Shown one piece after another: positions 1-8,838 of a stretch of 64,000 nt of DNA. The stretch is taken from contig NZ_JAGKSP010000001.1 in the NCBI RefSeq assembly GCF_017942085.1, forward strand, positions 124,001-188,000, written 5' to 3'. The DNA comes from Paenibacillus lignilyticus (lineage in GTDB: Bacteria; Bacillota; Bacilli; Paenibacillales; Paenibacillaceae). Position numbers and translations under genes: made by a program. Below the pieces are notes generated by a model that was not told the DNA's origin, ran no database searches, and worked only from the letters and a program-made list of their open reading frames with translations. The stretch's first letter is position 1. Each line of letters opens with the position of its first letter.

Positions 1-148
1 TGTGCCGCCTTGGCTGATTCCAATATGCAATGAATTCGCCGGTTTCCGATACTGTACGAAATGAAGTTTACGCGCTGCGTCTACTGTACAAAATGCACTT
101 TGCTGTTTGGCAGGCGCTATTCGGCTGTATAGTCGCGTTTCGTGCATG

Positions 149-192
149 AAAAAAGCCGCCTCAAAGTCGTAAATCGCACTTTTGAGACAGCC
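149..192 (-). terminator. Possible intrinsic terminator
   Basis: Imperfect inverted repeat (155-167 with 178-192) followed, on the minus strand, by a run of T at 149-154. The beta-helix gene to the right already has its own terminator, so this may be a second stop or belong to an unseen transcript. Confidence 0.4.
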
Positions 193-311
193 TCAACTTC
201 TATCTTGGCTCGAAAATTTGCTGCTCACACGAACGTCTGACCAATCATTATTCCATGCTATTTGCTCGTAGGTCTGCCTTTTGAATATACGCACCTACTT
301 TGACACCTCAT

Positions 312-503
312 GAAATTCTAACGAATCCAGGAGGTCTTATTTGGCCCAAAATGGGATATTTAAAATTCTAACGAATCCCACAGGTCTTATTTAGCGTATA
401 TCCCATGCCCAGCCGCCATTTTTAGCCGAATAGCGTCTCTACGATTCGTTAGCATTTCCGAGAGGCCATTTTCTTCGAAATAAGGCTTGTACGATTCGTT
501 AGC
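312..503. repeat. Intergenic repeat locus 1, 50-nt period, two direct plus two inverted copies
   Basis: The word TCTAACGAATCC occurs at about 317 and 367, exactly 50 nt apart, each followed by GGTCTTATTT and, in the first copy, AAAATGG. The reverse complement (ACGATTCGTTAGCA) occurs at 441 and 491, again 50 nt apart, with the matching AATAAGG and GGCCATTTT blocks at the same internal spacing. The layout is therefore forward, forward, reverse, reverse. The rest of 1-655 shows no convincing gene; the 70-codon minus frame across it is explained by the repeats. Function is unknown. Confidence 0.8.
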
Positions 504-560
504 ACTTACGATGCCACATTTGCCGATCCCGCAGGCTCGTTCACTCCCCTCAGCATAAAG

Positions 561-597
561 AAAAGATGGCCTCCTCAACATAAAAGGAGCCATCTTC
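561..597 (-). terminator. Terminator of the beta-helix gene
   Basis: Inverted repeat 563-575 and 585-596 (AAGATGGCTCCT arm) with a T-rich tail on the minus strand, about 60 nt past the stop of the beta-helix gene. Confidence 0.8.
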
Positions 598-655
598 ATC
601 TTCTCGAGCAGCGATGAGCTCGCAGCAACCTGCTCTCCGCACTATTTTGCCTTCA

Positions 656-3600
656 TCACGGCCCTGTGTAAATCTCCATGCCCATGATGATCGGATCGTT
701 CGTAGCCTTGATCAGATCCATATCGAGTACACCATCACTGACCGTTACATTGTAAGGACCGTACCGTTGATAGCCCCCTGCCGCCAATGAGCCGATCGGA
801 GAGGAAGTAACTTGTGTCCCTTCCAAATTGACATGAAACGCACGATAGTTATTTTGATAGTTTTCCATCACCCACAGATAAACCTTATAGGTGCCGTTAG
901 CAAGCGCTTGGTCTACGGAGAAATTCGCATTATACCATATCGCCGTGTTCAGCATGCCGCTCGTAGCGCTGTCTGCGGCAGGTGAAGGCGTTACTGTTGT
1001 CGAAGCGCGGTTTACCGTGCTGAGCGTCAAGCCTGCGGCACTCTCGGCGAGCCAGGCATTGCCATTGATCGTAACCGCGCCGCCGTTAAAATTAATCCCT
1101 TTGACGAAGCTGCTCACAGGAGCCGAGTTCGTGGTCACGCTCAGCACACTGCTGGCCGCGGACTCATTGCCTGCCGCATCTTTGGCCTTCACGGTGAATG
1201 TATACGCCGTACTTGCCGTAAGGCCCGTTACCGAATAGCTCGTCGCCCCTGTGATGAGCGAAGTATTTACTTTTGTCGTTCCTCGATAGACATCGTAGCC
1301 GGATACACCAACATTGTCTGTAGAAGCGGTCCATGTCAGAGCTACCGTCGTATCGGTCTTACTCGGAGATGCCAGATTCGAAGGCGCTGTCGGCGCTTGC
1401 GTATCGGCTCCTCCGCCTCCGCTCCCATAGATCTCCATGCCCATCAGATGCGGATCATTTGTCACTTTGATGACATCCATGTCGAGCACGCCGTCGCTGA
1501 CGGTGATTGCATAAGGTCCGTAACGCTGCCATCCGCCAAGAGCGAGTGAGCCGATCGGCGACGGATTTGCCAGTGCGCCTTCAAGGTTGACATTGAAGGA
1601 GCGGTAGTTATTCTGATGGTTTTCCATGACCCACAAATACACGCTATAGGAGCCGTTAGCCAGCGCTTGATCCACGGAGAAATTCGCGCTATTCCAAATG
1701 GCCGTATTCAGCATGCCGCTTGCAGCACTGTCCACTGCCGGGGATGGCGTAACAGATGTCGATGCGCGACTGACCGTGCTAAGCGTTAATCCCGCGGCGC
1801 TCTCAGCGAGCCAAGCATTGCCGTTAATCGTAGCTGCAGCTCCGTTAAAATTGATCCCTTTCACAAAGCCGACCGCAGATGCTGCATTCGTTGTGACCGC
1901 AATCGAACCGCTAGCCGCTGATTCGTTGCCCGCTGCGTCTTTCGCCTTAACCGTGAACGTGTAAGCCGTGCTTGCGGTTAGGCCGGTAACGGTATAATTC
2001 GTCGCTCCCGCGATGAGCGAAGTGTTTACTTTGGTTGTCCCCCGGTAAACATCGTAGCCCGCTACGCCGACATTATCGGTTGAAGCAGACCACGTCAGCG
2101 ACACCGTCGTATCCGTTTTGCCAGGTGCAGCGAGGCTGGTTGGAGCCGTTGGAGCCTGTGTATCCCCGCCGCCTGCGCCGCTCCATTCATAGCGACCGAT
2201 GTCAGGCGCAGAGCCGCTGTACGGCAGACCGACATTTGTTCCGGCATCCACAACGAGACTAGCCGCTGACGCAGGACGGAAATAAGGATCCGGCTTTGCG
2301 CCTGTTCCTGTCAGACCGGGATTCCCTACCGGATTGTTCGACATGACAAGGTTGACCGGTGTTCCGCCGAACGCTCGAATGAGCGGAGTTGGCACATTGT
2401 GCAGCACGTTATTCGTCATCGTCGTATTGCTCAGATATTCCGTGTTGCTCGCAGTCAGGATGAAAGCATATTGCATATCCGTCACGATATTATTTTGGAA
2501 TTTCGTGTTCGTAATTGGCGCATTGCCGACGCATTTATACCATACAGCCTGCTCGAAGCGGGTAAATAAATTATTAAAAATTTGGTTGTTATCATAAGCA
2601 TAGCCGACATTCGCATTCTCGAAATAAACCCCGGAGTTCCACTCTTCAGACGGCAGAACTCGATTATAGAACACATTGTTATACACCATGTTGTTGCTGT
2701 TGTATTTCTCCTGCCAGAAGCCGACGCCCCAGCGGGTTTGCTCGAAGTAGTTATTGTAAACCTTCGTATTGCCCGCAGCCACTTCGATACCGGCCGTCTT
2801 ATTGTTATCGTTCGTAACGATTTCGGTGTTGTCATGGAAGAGCAACGTCGTGCCCGTTCCTGCAAAACGGTTCACGATCGATACCCAGTTGTTCAAGTTG
2901 TTATTGTAAATTTCGCTGTTGTCATAAATATTCCAAAACTCGATTGTCGCATCCGAGGCCCAAAGCGCATCAATATTGTTCGTGTTAATCGTGTTATTGT
3001 ACACCTTGATGCCCTTGAACCAGCCATTATTCTCGAACTTGATGCCGTAGCCTTGATTCTCATTAATGGTGTTATGATGAATTAACGCTCCATTCAGTCC
3101 TCCGAGTGAAAGCGCACCGGAAGTCCAGCCCGCCAGATCATGAGACGTGTTTGTCAGCGTACAGTTGTAAACCTCGATGCCTGTTAAGTAAAACGGCGGA
3201 GCCACCGTATCCGTCGCGCTCCATCCGGCAATAACGCGAATCGCCGTATGGGCCGTGTTCGTCACATTCACGTCGCGGATGACGACATTATCGCGGCCTT
3301 GCACATGAATGCCGCCTTCCAGCGCCTTGCTCTGGCCGTTAATCGTGAAGCCGCCGAGAGACTGGTTGCCTGCCTCATGCGAAGTAGAGACAAGCTGGAA
3401 TAATAACGAATTTCCGGTGCCCGGACTGGAGAGGGAACCGGCATTAACTGTCGTTTGCGAAGTTCCCGCTCCTACTACGTTGACTCCCAAGGGAAGCAGA
3501 ATCGCTTGTGTCTCGGTGAATGTTCCTGCTGTCAGCACAATCGTGTTGCCTGCACCTGCCGGTACATGAGCCGCCGCGTACGCGATCGTTTTCCACGGAC

Positions 3601-3763
3601 TTCCCTGTGTCCCTGTTCCTGTAGAGTCACTTCCGCTGGGACTCACATAATAGTTGCCGGCAGCAGATGCGGCCGAAACAAACATCCCGAGCGACATCCC
3701 CAATACGAGCACAAGCGAGAGTAAAGACAAACTAACACGGCGAATAGGTACTGCTTGAATCAT
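656..3763 (-). CDS. Secreted right-handed beta-helix protein with duplicated FnIII and carbohydrate-binding-like modules
   Basis: 1035 residues. A signal peptide (about 1-35, charged start, long hydrophobic core, AASAA cleavage region) is followed by YYVSPSGSD...PWKTI, the usual opening of DUF1565/pectate-lyase-like beta-helix proteins. A parallel beta-helix rich in NN and YNN turns runs to about 530. Then come a fibronectin III domain (about 534-626), a module beginning KGINFNG (about 630-768), a second FnIII (about 787-875) and a second KGINFNG module (about 878-1035). The FnIII-module pair is a tandem duplication of about 253 residues. The ribosome site GGAGGAGG supports the start. It is probably a cell-surface or secreted polysaccharide lyase or glycan-binding protein; the substrate cannot be read from sequence. 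It is a single-gene unit with its own terminator. Confidence 0.85.
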   Translation of the reverse strand: MIQAVPIRRVSLSLLSLVLVLGMSLGMFVSAASAAGNYYVSPSGSDSTGTGTQGSPWKTIAYAAAHVPAGAGNTIVLTAGTFTETQAILLPLGVNVVGAGTSQTTVNAGSLSSPGTGNSLLFQLVSTSHEAGNQSLGGFTINGQSKALEGGIHVQGRDNVVIRDVNVTNTAHTAIRVIAGWSATDTVAPPFYLTGIEVYNCTLTNTSHDLAGWTSGALSLGGLNGALIHHNTINENQGYGIKFENNGWFKGIKVYNNTINTNNIDALWASDATIEFWNIYDNSEIYNNNLNNWVSIVNRFAGTGTTLLFHDNTEIVTNDNNKTAGIEVAAGNTKVYNNYFEQTRWGVGFWQEKYNSNNMVYNNVFYNRVLPSEEWNSGVYFENANVGYAYDNNQIFNNLFTRFEQAVWYKCVGNAPITNTKFQNNIVTDMQYAFILTASNTEYLSNTTMTNNVLHNVPTPLIRAFGGTPVNLVMSNNPVGNPGLTGTGAKPDPYFRPASAASLVVDAGTNVGLPYSGSAPDIGRYEWSGAGGGDTQAPTAPTSLAAPGKTDTTVSLTWSASTDNVGVAGYDVYRGTTKVNTSLIAGATNYTVTGLTASTAYTFTVKAKDAAGNESAASGSIAVTTNAASAVGFVKGINFNGAAATINGNAWLAESAAGLTLSTVSRASTSVTPSPAVDSAASGMLNTAIWNSANFSVDQALANGSYSVYLWVMENHQNNYRSFNVNLEGALANPSPIGSLALGGWQRYGPYAITVSDGVLDMDVIKVTNDPHLMGMEIYGSGGGGADTQAPTAPSNLASPSKTDTTVALTWTASTDNVGVSGYDVYRGTTKVNTSLITGATSYSVTGLTASTAYTFTVKAKDAAGNESAASSVLSVTTNSAPVSSFVKGINFNGGAVTINGNAWLAESAAGLTLSTVNRASTTVTPSPAADSATSGMLNTAIWYNANFSVDQALANGTYKVYLWVMENYQNNYRAFHVNLEGTQVTSSPIGSLAAGGYQRYGPYNVTVSDGVLDMDLIKATNDPIIMGMEIYTGP

Positions 3764-3964
3764 GACTTCATTCCTCCTCCGTTTCTTTTGTGAAGCGCTT
3801 TCATTTTGTCATACTTTTCATCGCAGCGGAAACAGTACAAAATGTACTTTGCTATATTTCGGGCTGTTAATCGCGCATTTAGCCATACCAAGCGGCCAGC
3901 TTGAGTATTGAATCATAGCCTGCGGCTGTAATTCATGCAGTACAACGCCCGGTTTTCCGTCTCC

Positions 3965-3994
3965 TTGACTTCACTCCTCCACTATCGATAAGAT
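3965..3994 (+). promoter_or_regulatory. Sigma-A promoter of the alcohol dehydrogenase gene
   Basis: TTGACT at 3965-3970 and TAAGAT at 3989-3994 with an 18-nt spacer, about 30 nt upstream of the GGAGGTG ribosome site. Confidence 0.6.
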
Positions 3995-4027
3995 AAGCAT
4001 GGTGTAACCAACTTATGGAGGTGCGAC

Positions 4028-5194
4028 ATGAATTCATTTACTTTTCAAAACCCAACGAAAATCGTCTTCGGCAGCGGTACGGTCAGTCAATTAGGCAAGC
4101 TGACGGAAGCTTACGGCAAGTCGATTCTTCTCGTTTACGGATCCGGCAGCATTAAGAAAACCGGCTTATATGATGAAGTCATGGCGCAATTGAAATCCAT
4201 CGACGCGAAGGTCGTGGAACTGTCCGGTATCGAGCCGAACCCTCGCCTGACCTCCGTGAACCGCGGGATCGAGCTGTGCCGCAGCGAGAAGGTCGACCTC
4301 GTGCTTGCTGTCGGCGGCGGAAGCGTGCTCGATGCAGCCAAAGCGATTGCAGCCGGCGCGCTGTACGATGGTGATGTTTGGGATTTCATGATGCAAAAAG
4401 CCGTTATTCGCGACGCCCTCCCTATCGGCACGATCCTGACCTTATCGGCTACAGGCTCCGAGATGAACGGCAATGCCGTTATTTCGAACTGGGAAACAAA
4501 GCAGAAGCGTGCATTCGGCAGCATACATGCGTATCCGCGTTTCTCGATTTTGGATCCGACGCTTACGTTCTCGGTACCACGCGACCAAACGGTAAACGGC
4601 GTAGTGGACATCATGTCGCATGTATTTGAACAGTACTTTACGCTAACGCCGAATGCTCCGCTGCAAGAACGTCTCTGCGAATCGATCCTTCTGACGGTTA
4701 TCGAGAATGCGGAGATTGCGATGGAGAACCCGCAGAACTACGAGGCGCGCGCGAACCTGATGCTTTGCGGTACACTGGCTCTAAACGGCGGTTTGATCAG
4801 TGTCGGCACGCAGAATGATTGGGCTTCTCACGGCATCGAGCATGAAATCAGCGCCATCTATGACATCCCGCACGGCGCCGGACTGTCCATTGTGTTCCCG
4901 AACTGGATGAAATATGTGTATCAGGAGCGGATTGACCGCTTCACGCAATATGCAGAACGCGTATGGGGCATTGAACGCGGAAACAAAACGGACGAGGAGC
5001 TGGCACTTGCCGGCATCGAAGCAACCCGTGCATTCTTCACGCGTATCGGCGCACCTGCAACGCTGGCTTACTACAACATCGGCCGCGATAACTTAGACAC
5101 GATGGCCAAAGAAGCCGTTCTCTTCGGGCCGCTTGGCAACTTCAAGAAGCTAAACGAAGCAGATGTGCGTCAAATTCTGGAGCTGTCGCTGTAA
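4028..5194 (+). CDS. Iron-containing alcohol dehydrogenase (butanol dehydrogenase type)
   Basis: 388 residues, full length for the group III iron-dependent alcohol dehydrogenases of the YugJ/YugK/BdhA type, which reduce aldehydes to alcohols with NAD(P)H. The N-terminus FQNPTKIVFGSG is typical. The nucleotide-binding GGGSVLDAAKAIAAG lies near residues 97-111, and the metal-site histidines can be placed in VVDIMSHVFEQY and in the GIEHEISAIYDIPHGAG stretch. The ribosome site GGAGGTG is 7 nt from the ATG. It is monocistronic, with a recognisable promoter and a shared terminator. The physiological aldehyde is not evident. Confidence 0.92.
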   Translation: MNSFTFQNPTKIVFGSGTVSQLGKLTEAYGKSILLVYGSGSIKKTGLYDEVMAQLKSIDAKVVELSGIEPNPRLTSVNRGIELCRSEKVDLVLAVGGGSVLDAAKAIAAGALYDGDVWDFMMQKAVIRDALPIGTILTLSATGSEMNGNAVISNWETKQKRAFGSIHAYPRFSILDPTLTFSVPRDQTVNGVVDIMSHVFEQYFTLTPNAPLQERLCESILLTVIENAEIAMENPQNYEARANLMLCGTLALNGGLISVGTQNDWASHGIEHEISAIYDIPHGAGLSIVFPNWMKYVYQERIDRFTQYAERVWGIERGNKTDEELALAGIEATRAFFTRIGAPATLAYYNIGRDNLDTMAKEAVLFGPLGNFKKLNEADVRQILELSL

Positions 5195-5212
5195 AATCAA
5201 GACTGTAAACAA

Positions 5213-5263
5213 TAAGGCTGTCCCGAACACTCCATCCTGATGGATACGGTTCGGGACAGCCTT
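5213..5263. terminator. Bidirectional terminator
   Basis: A 15-bp perfect inverted repeat (5213-5227 with 5249-5263) lies between the convergent dehydrogenase and ABC transporter genes. Confidence 0.85.
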
Positions 5264-5270
5264 TATTTGC

Positions 5271-7079
5271 TTAGATTTGAAGCTGCTTCAGGTGATAGAA
5301 CTCCCCTTTGCTCGCGATCAGCTCATCGAATGTACCGATCTCGGCAATGCGGCCTTGCTTCATCACGACGATGCGATCGGCATCGCGAATCGTGGATAAC
5401 CGATGGGCGACGATGAACGTCGTTCTGCCTTTGATCAGCTCCTGCATCGCTTTCTGCACATGGTACTCCGAGGCATTATCGAGCGCTGATGTTGCTTCAT
5501 CCAGGATGATCACTTTCGGATTACGAATGAGTGCCCTTGCAATCGCAATCCGCTGGCGCTGTCCGCCGGACAGCTTGCCGCCATGCTCGCCAACCTTCGT
5601 ATGGATGCCGGCCGGCAATCGCTTTACCATCTCAGACAAGTTCGCCATTTCAATCGCGGCATAGATTTGCTCATCTGTTATATCCGGCAAGCCGTACACG
5701 ATATTGTCGCGGATCGTACCGGAGAACAAAATGTTCGTTTGCGGCACAACCGAAATGAATTTCCGGTATTCCCGAAGATCGATATCATCGATGTTCACGC
5801 CGTCGATCGTCAGCTTGCCGCCCGTAGGCCGGAGGAAGCCGGTGACCAGATTGAGAATGGTCGACTTCCCTGCCCCCGACTCCCCGACGAAAGCGATACA
5901 TTCGCCGGCTCTTACCGTCAGCGTCACTTCCTCCAAGACATGATGCTCAGAGCCCGGATAAACAAGCTGAATATCCTCGAAAGCGATCTCTCCGCTTATC
6001 TCGCGAAGTTTTAGCTTGCCATCGTTACGTTCGATCTCCTGCGAGTTGAGAATTTCCGTGATGGAGTAAATCGACTCGAAACCTTTGGCCATATTCGGGT
6101 AGGTCGTAATCAATGCAGAGACCGAGCCAAGGATCATGCTGAAGAACCCTTGGTACATCACAATATTGCCAACCTCGATCTGCCCTTTGTAAGCCAGAAA
6201 GGCAGTGAACAGTAAGCAGAACACCTGGAACAGCTGGAACGTTACCCAGTTGGAAGCGCCAAAATACGCCTCGGCAATATCCAGCCTAAGCCCCTTACCT
6301 TGCAGCTTTCGCAGCGTCCCGTCAATGCGCTCGATCTCCACTTCTTCCAAACCATGTGCTCTCGTGACCGGAATCATCTCGACCATCTCTGACATTTTGG
6401 AGGACATCTTCTCGATTTCTTTACGGAATTCCTTATTGGTCGAACTGATTTTCTTGCGGAATATCCGAACCAGCAGAATGGCTGCCGGAATCGTCATCAC
6501 GAAGAAGAGCGAGACCGACCAGCTGTTGCGCACGGTAATCACGATCGAAACGATAATATTGATGAGTGCAGGCATTAGCGTCAGCATCACTTGCTTGGAT
6601 AGCTGCTCCACTGCCTCAACGTCCCGAAGCACCTTCGACTGCAGCCTCCCCGCTTGAAGGTCGCGGTGATATGTAATCGACAGCTGCTGCAGCTTGCGGA
6701 CTAGCGCGCTGCGAATTCCGGCTTCGACATGTCGGATCGCACGGCTCATGTACGAGACATACCAAGTATGGGTCGGGATATTTTGCAGGATGACAACTAC
6801 GATGACGGCGAAGTTTATCCATAATTCCCGTTCCGAATGCGAGCTAGGCTGGCTGACAATGTTGATGATGTTGGCTGTAACAATCGGCAACACGAAAATC
6901 GGCGCGCTCTTCACGATGTAAAATAACAACGAAAGCAGCAGGTTCGTGAAATTGCCGCGATATAGGGCAATCAGAAATTTCACGGGGCTTTTCTCTTCCA
7001 GCGTAGCAGCCTGCTGAAAGGTATGTTCATAATTCAGTCGGGCTTTCTCTATTTTCTCCAATGTACTCCCATCCCTCAT
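5271..7079 (-). CDS. ABC exporter half-transporter, fused membrane and ATPase domains
   Basis: 602 residues. Six membrane helices (about 45-330) are followed by a nucleotide-binding domain with Walker A GESGAGKST (about 397), signature LSGGQRQR (about 503), Walker B VIILDEATSALD and H-loop IVAHRLST. This is the MsbA/LmrA-type exporter layout and would act as a homodimer in the plasma membrane. The substrate is unknown; drug, lipid or peptide export are all possible. The start is uncertain because several GGGATG repeats precede it. Upstream is an AraC regulator on the same strand, separated by a terminator, so the two are probably separate units. Confidence 0.88.
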   Translation of the reverse strand: MRDGSTLEKIEKARLNYEHTFQQAATLEEKSPVKFLIALYRGNFTNLLLSLLFYIVKSAPIFVLPIVTANIINIVSQPSSHSERELWINFAVIVVVILQNIPTHTWYVSYMSRAIRHVEAGIRSALVRKLQQLSITYHRDLQAGRLQSKVLRDVEAVEQLSKQVMLTLMPALINIIVSIVITVRNSWSVSLFFVMTIPAAILLVRIFRKKISSTNKEFRKEIEKMSSKMSEMVEMIPVTRAHGLEEVEIERIDGTLRKLQGKGLRLDIAEAYFGASNWVTFQLFQVFCLLFTAFLAYKGQIEVGNIVMYQGFFSMILGSVSALITTYPNMAKGFESIYSITEILNSQEIERNDGKLKLREISGEIAFEDIQLVYPGSEHHVLEEVTLTVRAGECIAFVGESGAGKSTILNLVTGFLRPTGGKLTIDGVNIDDIDLREYRKFISVVPQTNILFSGTIRDNIVYGLPDITDEQIYAAIEMANLSEMVKRLPAGIHTKVGEHGGKLSGGQRQRIAIARALIRNPKVIILDEATSALDNASEYHVQKAMQELIKGRTTFIVAHRLSTIRDADRIVVMKQGRIAEIGTFDELIASKGEFYHLKQLQI

Positions 7080-7185
7080 CCCTCATCCGGCAACAAATAC
7101 GAAAACGTCTTTGGTTATCTTAAATGAAAACGCCAGCTTCGTAAACAGGCAAAACACAAGGGAAGCCGCTCGATCAATGTAAAAC

Positions 7186-7223
7186 AAAAAACCTGCCAGC
7201 CCTCATAAGCGAGGACCCGCAGG
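7186..7223 (-). terminator. Terminator of the AraC-family gene
   Basis: A GC-rich imperfect hairpin (CCTGCGGGTCCTC arm) is followed by T6 on the minus strand, just past the stop at 7237. Confidence 0.7.
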
Positions 7224-7236
7224 CCGCGTGTTTCTA

Positions 7237-8145
7237 TTACTCTCGATCAAGCGCGTGATTTCGCATATCCAGCATCGTTTGCTTATCCCTGCTGCTTCCT
7301 GTAAATCGCTTTCGATAGGAAAGCGGCGTAATCCCGACATGCTCGGCGAAAGAGCGCGAGAAATGCGGGGTTTGCTTAAATCCGGTTTCATCGGCGATTT
7401 TGGAAATCGGCCAATTGGTTTTCATGAGCATCAGCTTCGCTTGATCCATCCGATAAGAAAGCAAGTACTGCTGAGGCGTGCAATCAAACACTTCGCCCAT
7501 GCAGCGCGCAATATAGTTCGGATGCAATCCCATCACTTCGCCGAGCTTCGAATTCGTTACGGTTGTTCGGAAATGCATCTTCAAGTAGGCGGCTGCCTCT
7601 TCAGCTACGGCAATCGGAGCTTTGGCCGCATCGCTGCGCCAGCCCTCATCGAACAGCTGCAGCAGATGGAGGAACCACTGCTGTCTCTGCCAGAACGCTG
7701 CATGCGAAGTTCCCATAGCCGCATCATGCAGCTTGCTGAAGAGCGAGATGGCTTCATCCGGATACGAGAACGTCATCGTCTTCGGCAGCCGGATGGCGTA
7801 CGAATAATAATCGCCGCGAAGCGTACCGCAGTTCGTTTCGTTTAACTCTTCCCAAGGTCCCGCGGTTTGAAAATGAACCCAATCAAACACGGTTTCCTCT
7901 GTACATGGTTTCGTTGGATAATGCCATAAGTCCGGTCTTAATATAAGCATCTGTCCCGGACCGATTGCCCAGGAATTCGATTCCTCGCCAATGTATAACG
8001 TTCCGCTATGCACAAACAGCAAGTCGAACACGCCGATATTCCGACGGTTTGGATGTTCGCCGCCCGGCCCATAAGAGCCGCGGTTGGATTCGATGAAGTA
8101 AGGCAGCGGCGGTGATAGAAAGGTGAGCAGCGGTTCGGACGACAA
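7237..8145 (-). CDS. AraC-family transcriptional regulator
   Basis: 302 residues from a TTG start at 8145, chosen because AGGAGG lies 7 nt upstream; an upstream TTG at 8163 lacks such a site. The N-terminal half is a cupin-like sensor (VHSGTLYIG, PGQMLILRPDLWHYP). The last 100 residues hold two helix-turn-helix motifs (LGEVMGLHPNYIARCMG and ISKIADETGFKQTPHFSRSF). Such regulators in this group usually respond to sugars and activate nearby genes, but no transport or catabolic genes sit beside it, so its target is not evident. It ends at its own terminator. Confidence 0.88.
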   Translation of the reverse strand: MSSEPLLTFLSPPLPYFIESNRGSYGPGGEHPNRRNIGVFDLLFVHSGTLYIGEESNSWAIGPGQMLILRPDLWHYPTKPCTEETVFDWVHFQTAGPWEELNETNCGTLRGDYYSYAIRLPKTMTFSYPDEAISLFSKLHDAAMGTSHAAFWQRQQWFLHLLQLFDEGWRSDAAKAPIAVAEEAAAYLKMHFRTTVTNSKLGEVMGLHPNYIARCMGEVFDCTPQQYLLSYRMDQAKLMLMKTNWPISKIADETGFKQTPHFSRSFAEHVGITPLSYRKRFTGSSRDKQTMLDMRNHALDRE

Positions 8146-8241
8146 GGTAAGGCCTCCTAGCAAAAGAGTTGAGTCCGTATATTTTAACAGACATTCGCTA
8201 ATGGAGATACATCTTTTCTACGATTCTTGATAATTGTTTAT

Positions 8242-8838
8242 CTAGTCAGCCACATTCAACGCAAGCAGCTGCTCATTCGTCCAATCTGCCAGCTCCAGCA
8301 GCTTCAAATAGGGATCTCCTTCCAGCTTGAGCGCCTTCGCGAAAGCCGGTTCCGTTTTGAAGCCATTCTCTTTCAGTTGTATGATCTCCGCTCGAAAAGC
8401 ATGACCGAACAACGCCAACAGCCGTGCTTCGACAACCATGTGACGGTAACCGTTCTGCTCAGTAGTCCGTATGGATTGCGCGAATATCTCGATCGGCCAA
8501 CGCTCGAGCGTGAAATTCACCTTGATGCGTTCCAGGCCTGCCACAACTCTTCGAACGATTGTAAAGTGCTGCTCCTGCTTGAACGCCGCAAACATCTCGG
8601 CTTCGAAGGCATTGAAGTCCGTCACTTCGCAGATCAGGTCCAGATCGCTGCCTGCTACGTTAATCCCGATCGGTACAGTTCCCACTAGTATGGGCGAATA
8701 TGGACGAAGCTTCTCGAAGAGAAAGTAATTCCTCAGCAGGTTATGCACTTCGATTTGGACAGGACTTCCGTCCAGCAAATAAGAAAGGTCCTTCCAATTC
8801 ACGAAATGGAATGACTCTTCAGCATATCTAGTGCTCAT
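8242..8838 (-). CDS. DUF4269 family protein (nucleotidyltransferase-like)
   Basis: 198 residues. It carries VGTVPIGINVAGSDLDLICE, a glycine-serine followed by DLD that resembles the metal-binding core of the nucleotidyltransferase fold, and the overall sequence matches the DUF4269 family as I recall it. No function is established for the family. Its ATG overlaps the end of the LplT gene by 11 nt, so the two are translated from one message. Confidence 0.8.
   Translation of the reverse strand: MSTRYAEESFHFVNWKDLSYLLDGSPVQIEVHNLLRNYFLFEKLRPYSPILVGTVPIGINVAGSDLDLICEVTDFNAFEAEMFAAFKQEQHFTIVRRVVAGLERIKVNFTLERWPIEIFAQSIRTTEQNGYRHMVVEARLLALFGHAFRAEIIQLKENGFKTEPAFAKALKLEGDPYLKLLELADWTNEQLLALNVAD

Noticed and set aside
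387..599. 70-codon minus-strand ORF
   Set aside because: It covers the inverted 50-nt repeats and the terminator of the beta-helix gene; no ribosome site or family.
3791..3803. cre-like word TGAAGCGCTTTCA upstream of the beta-helix gene
   Set aside because: It is one base short of the 14-nt cre pattern, so several conserved positions fall out of register.
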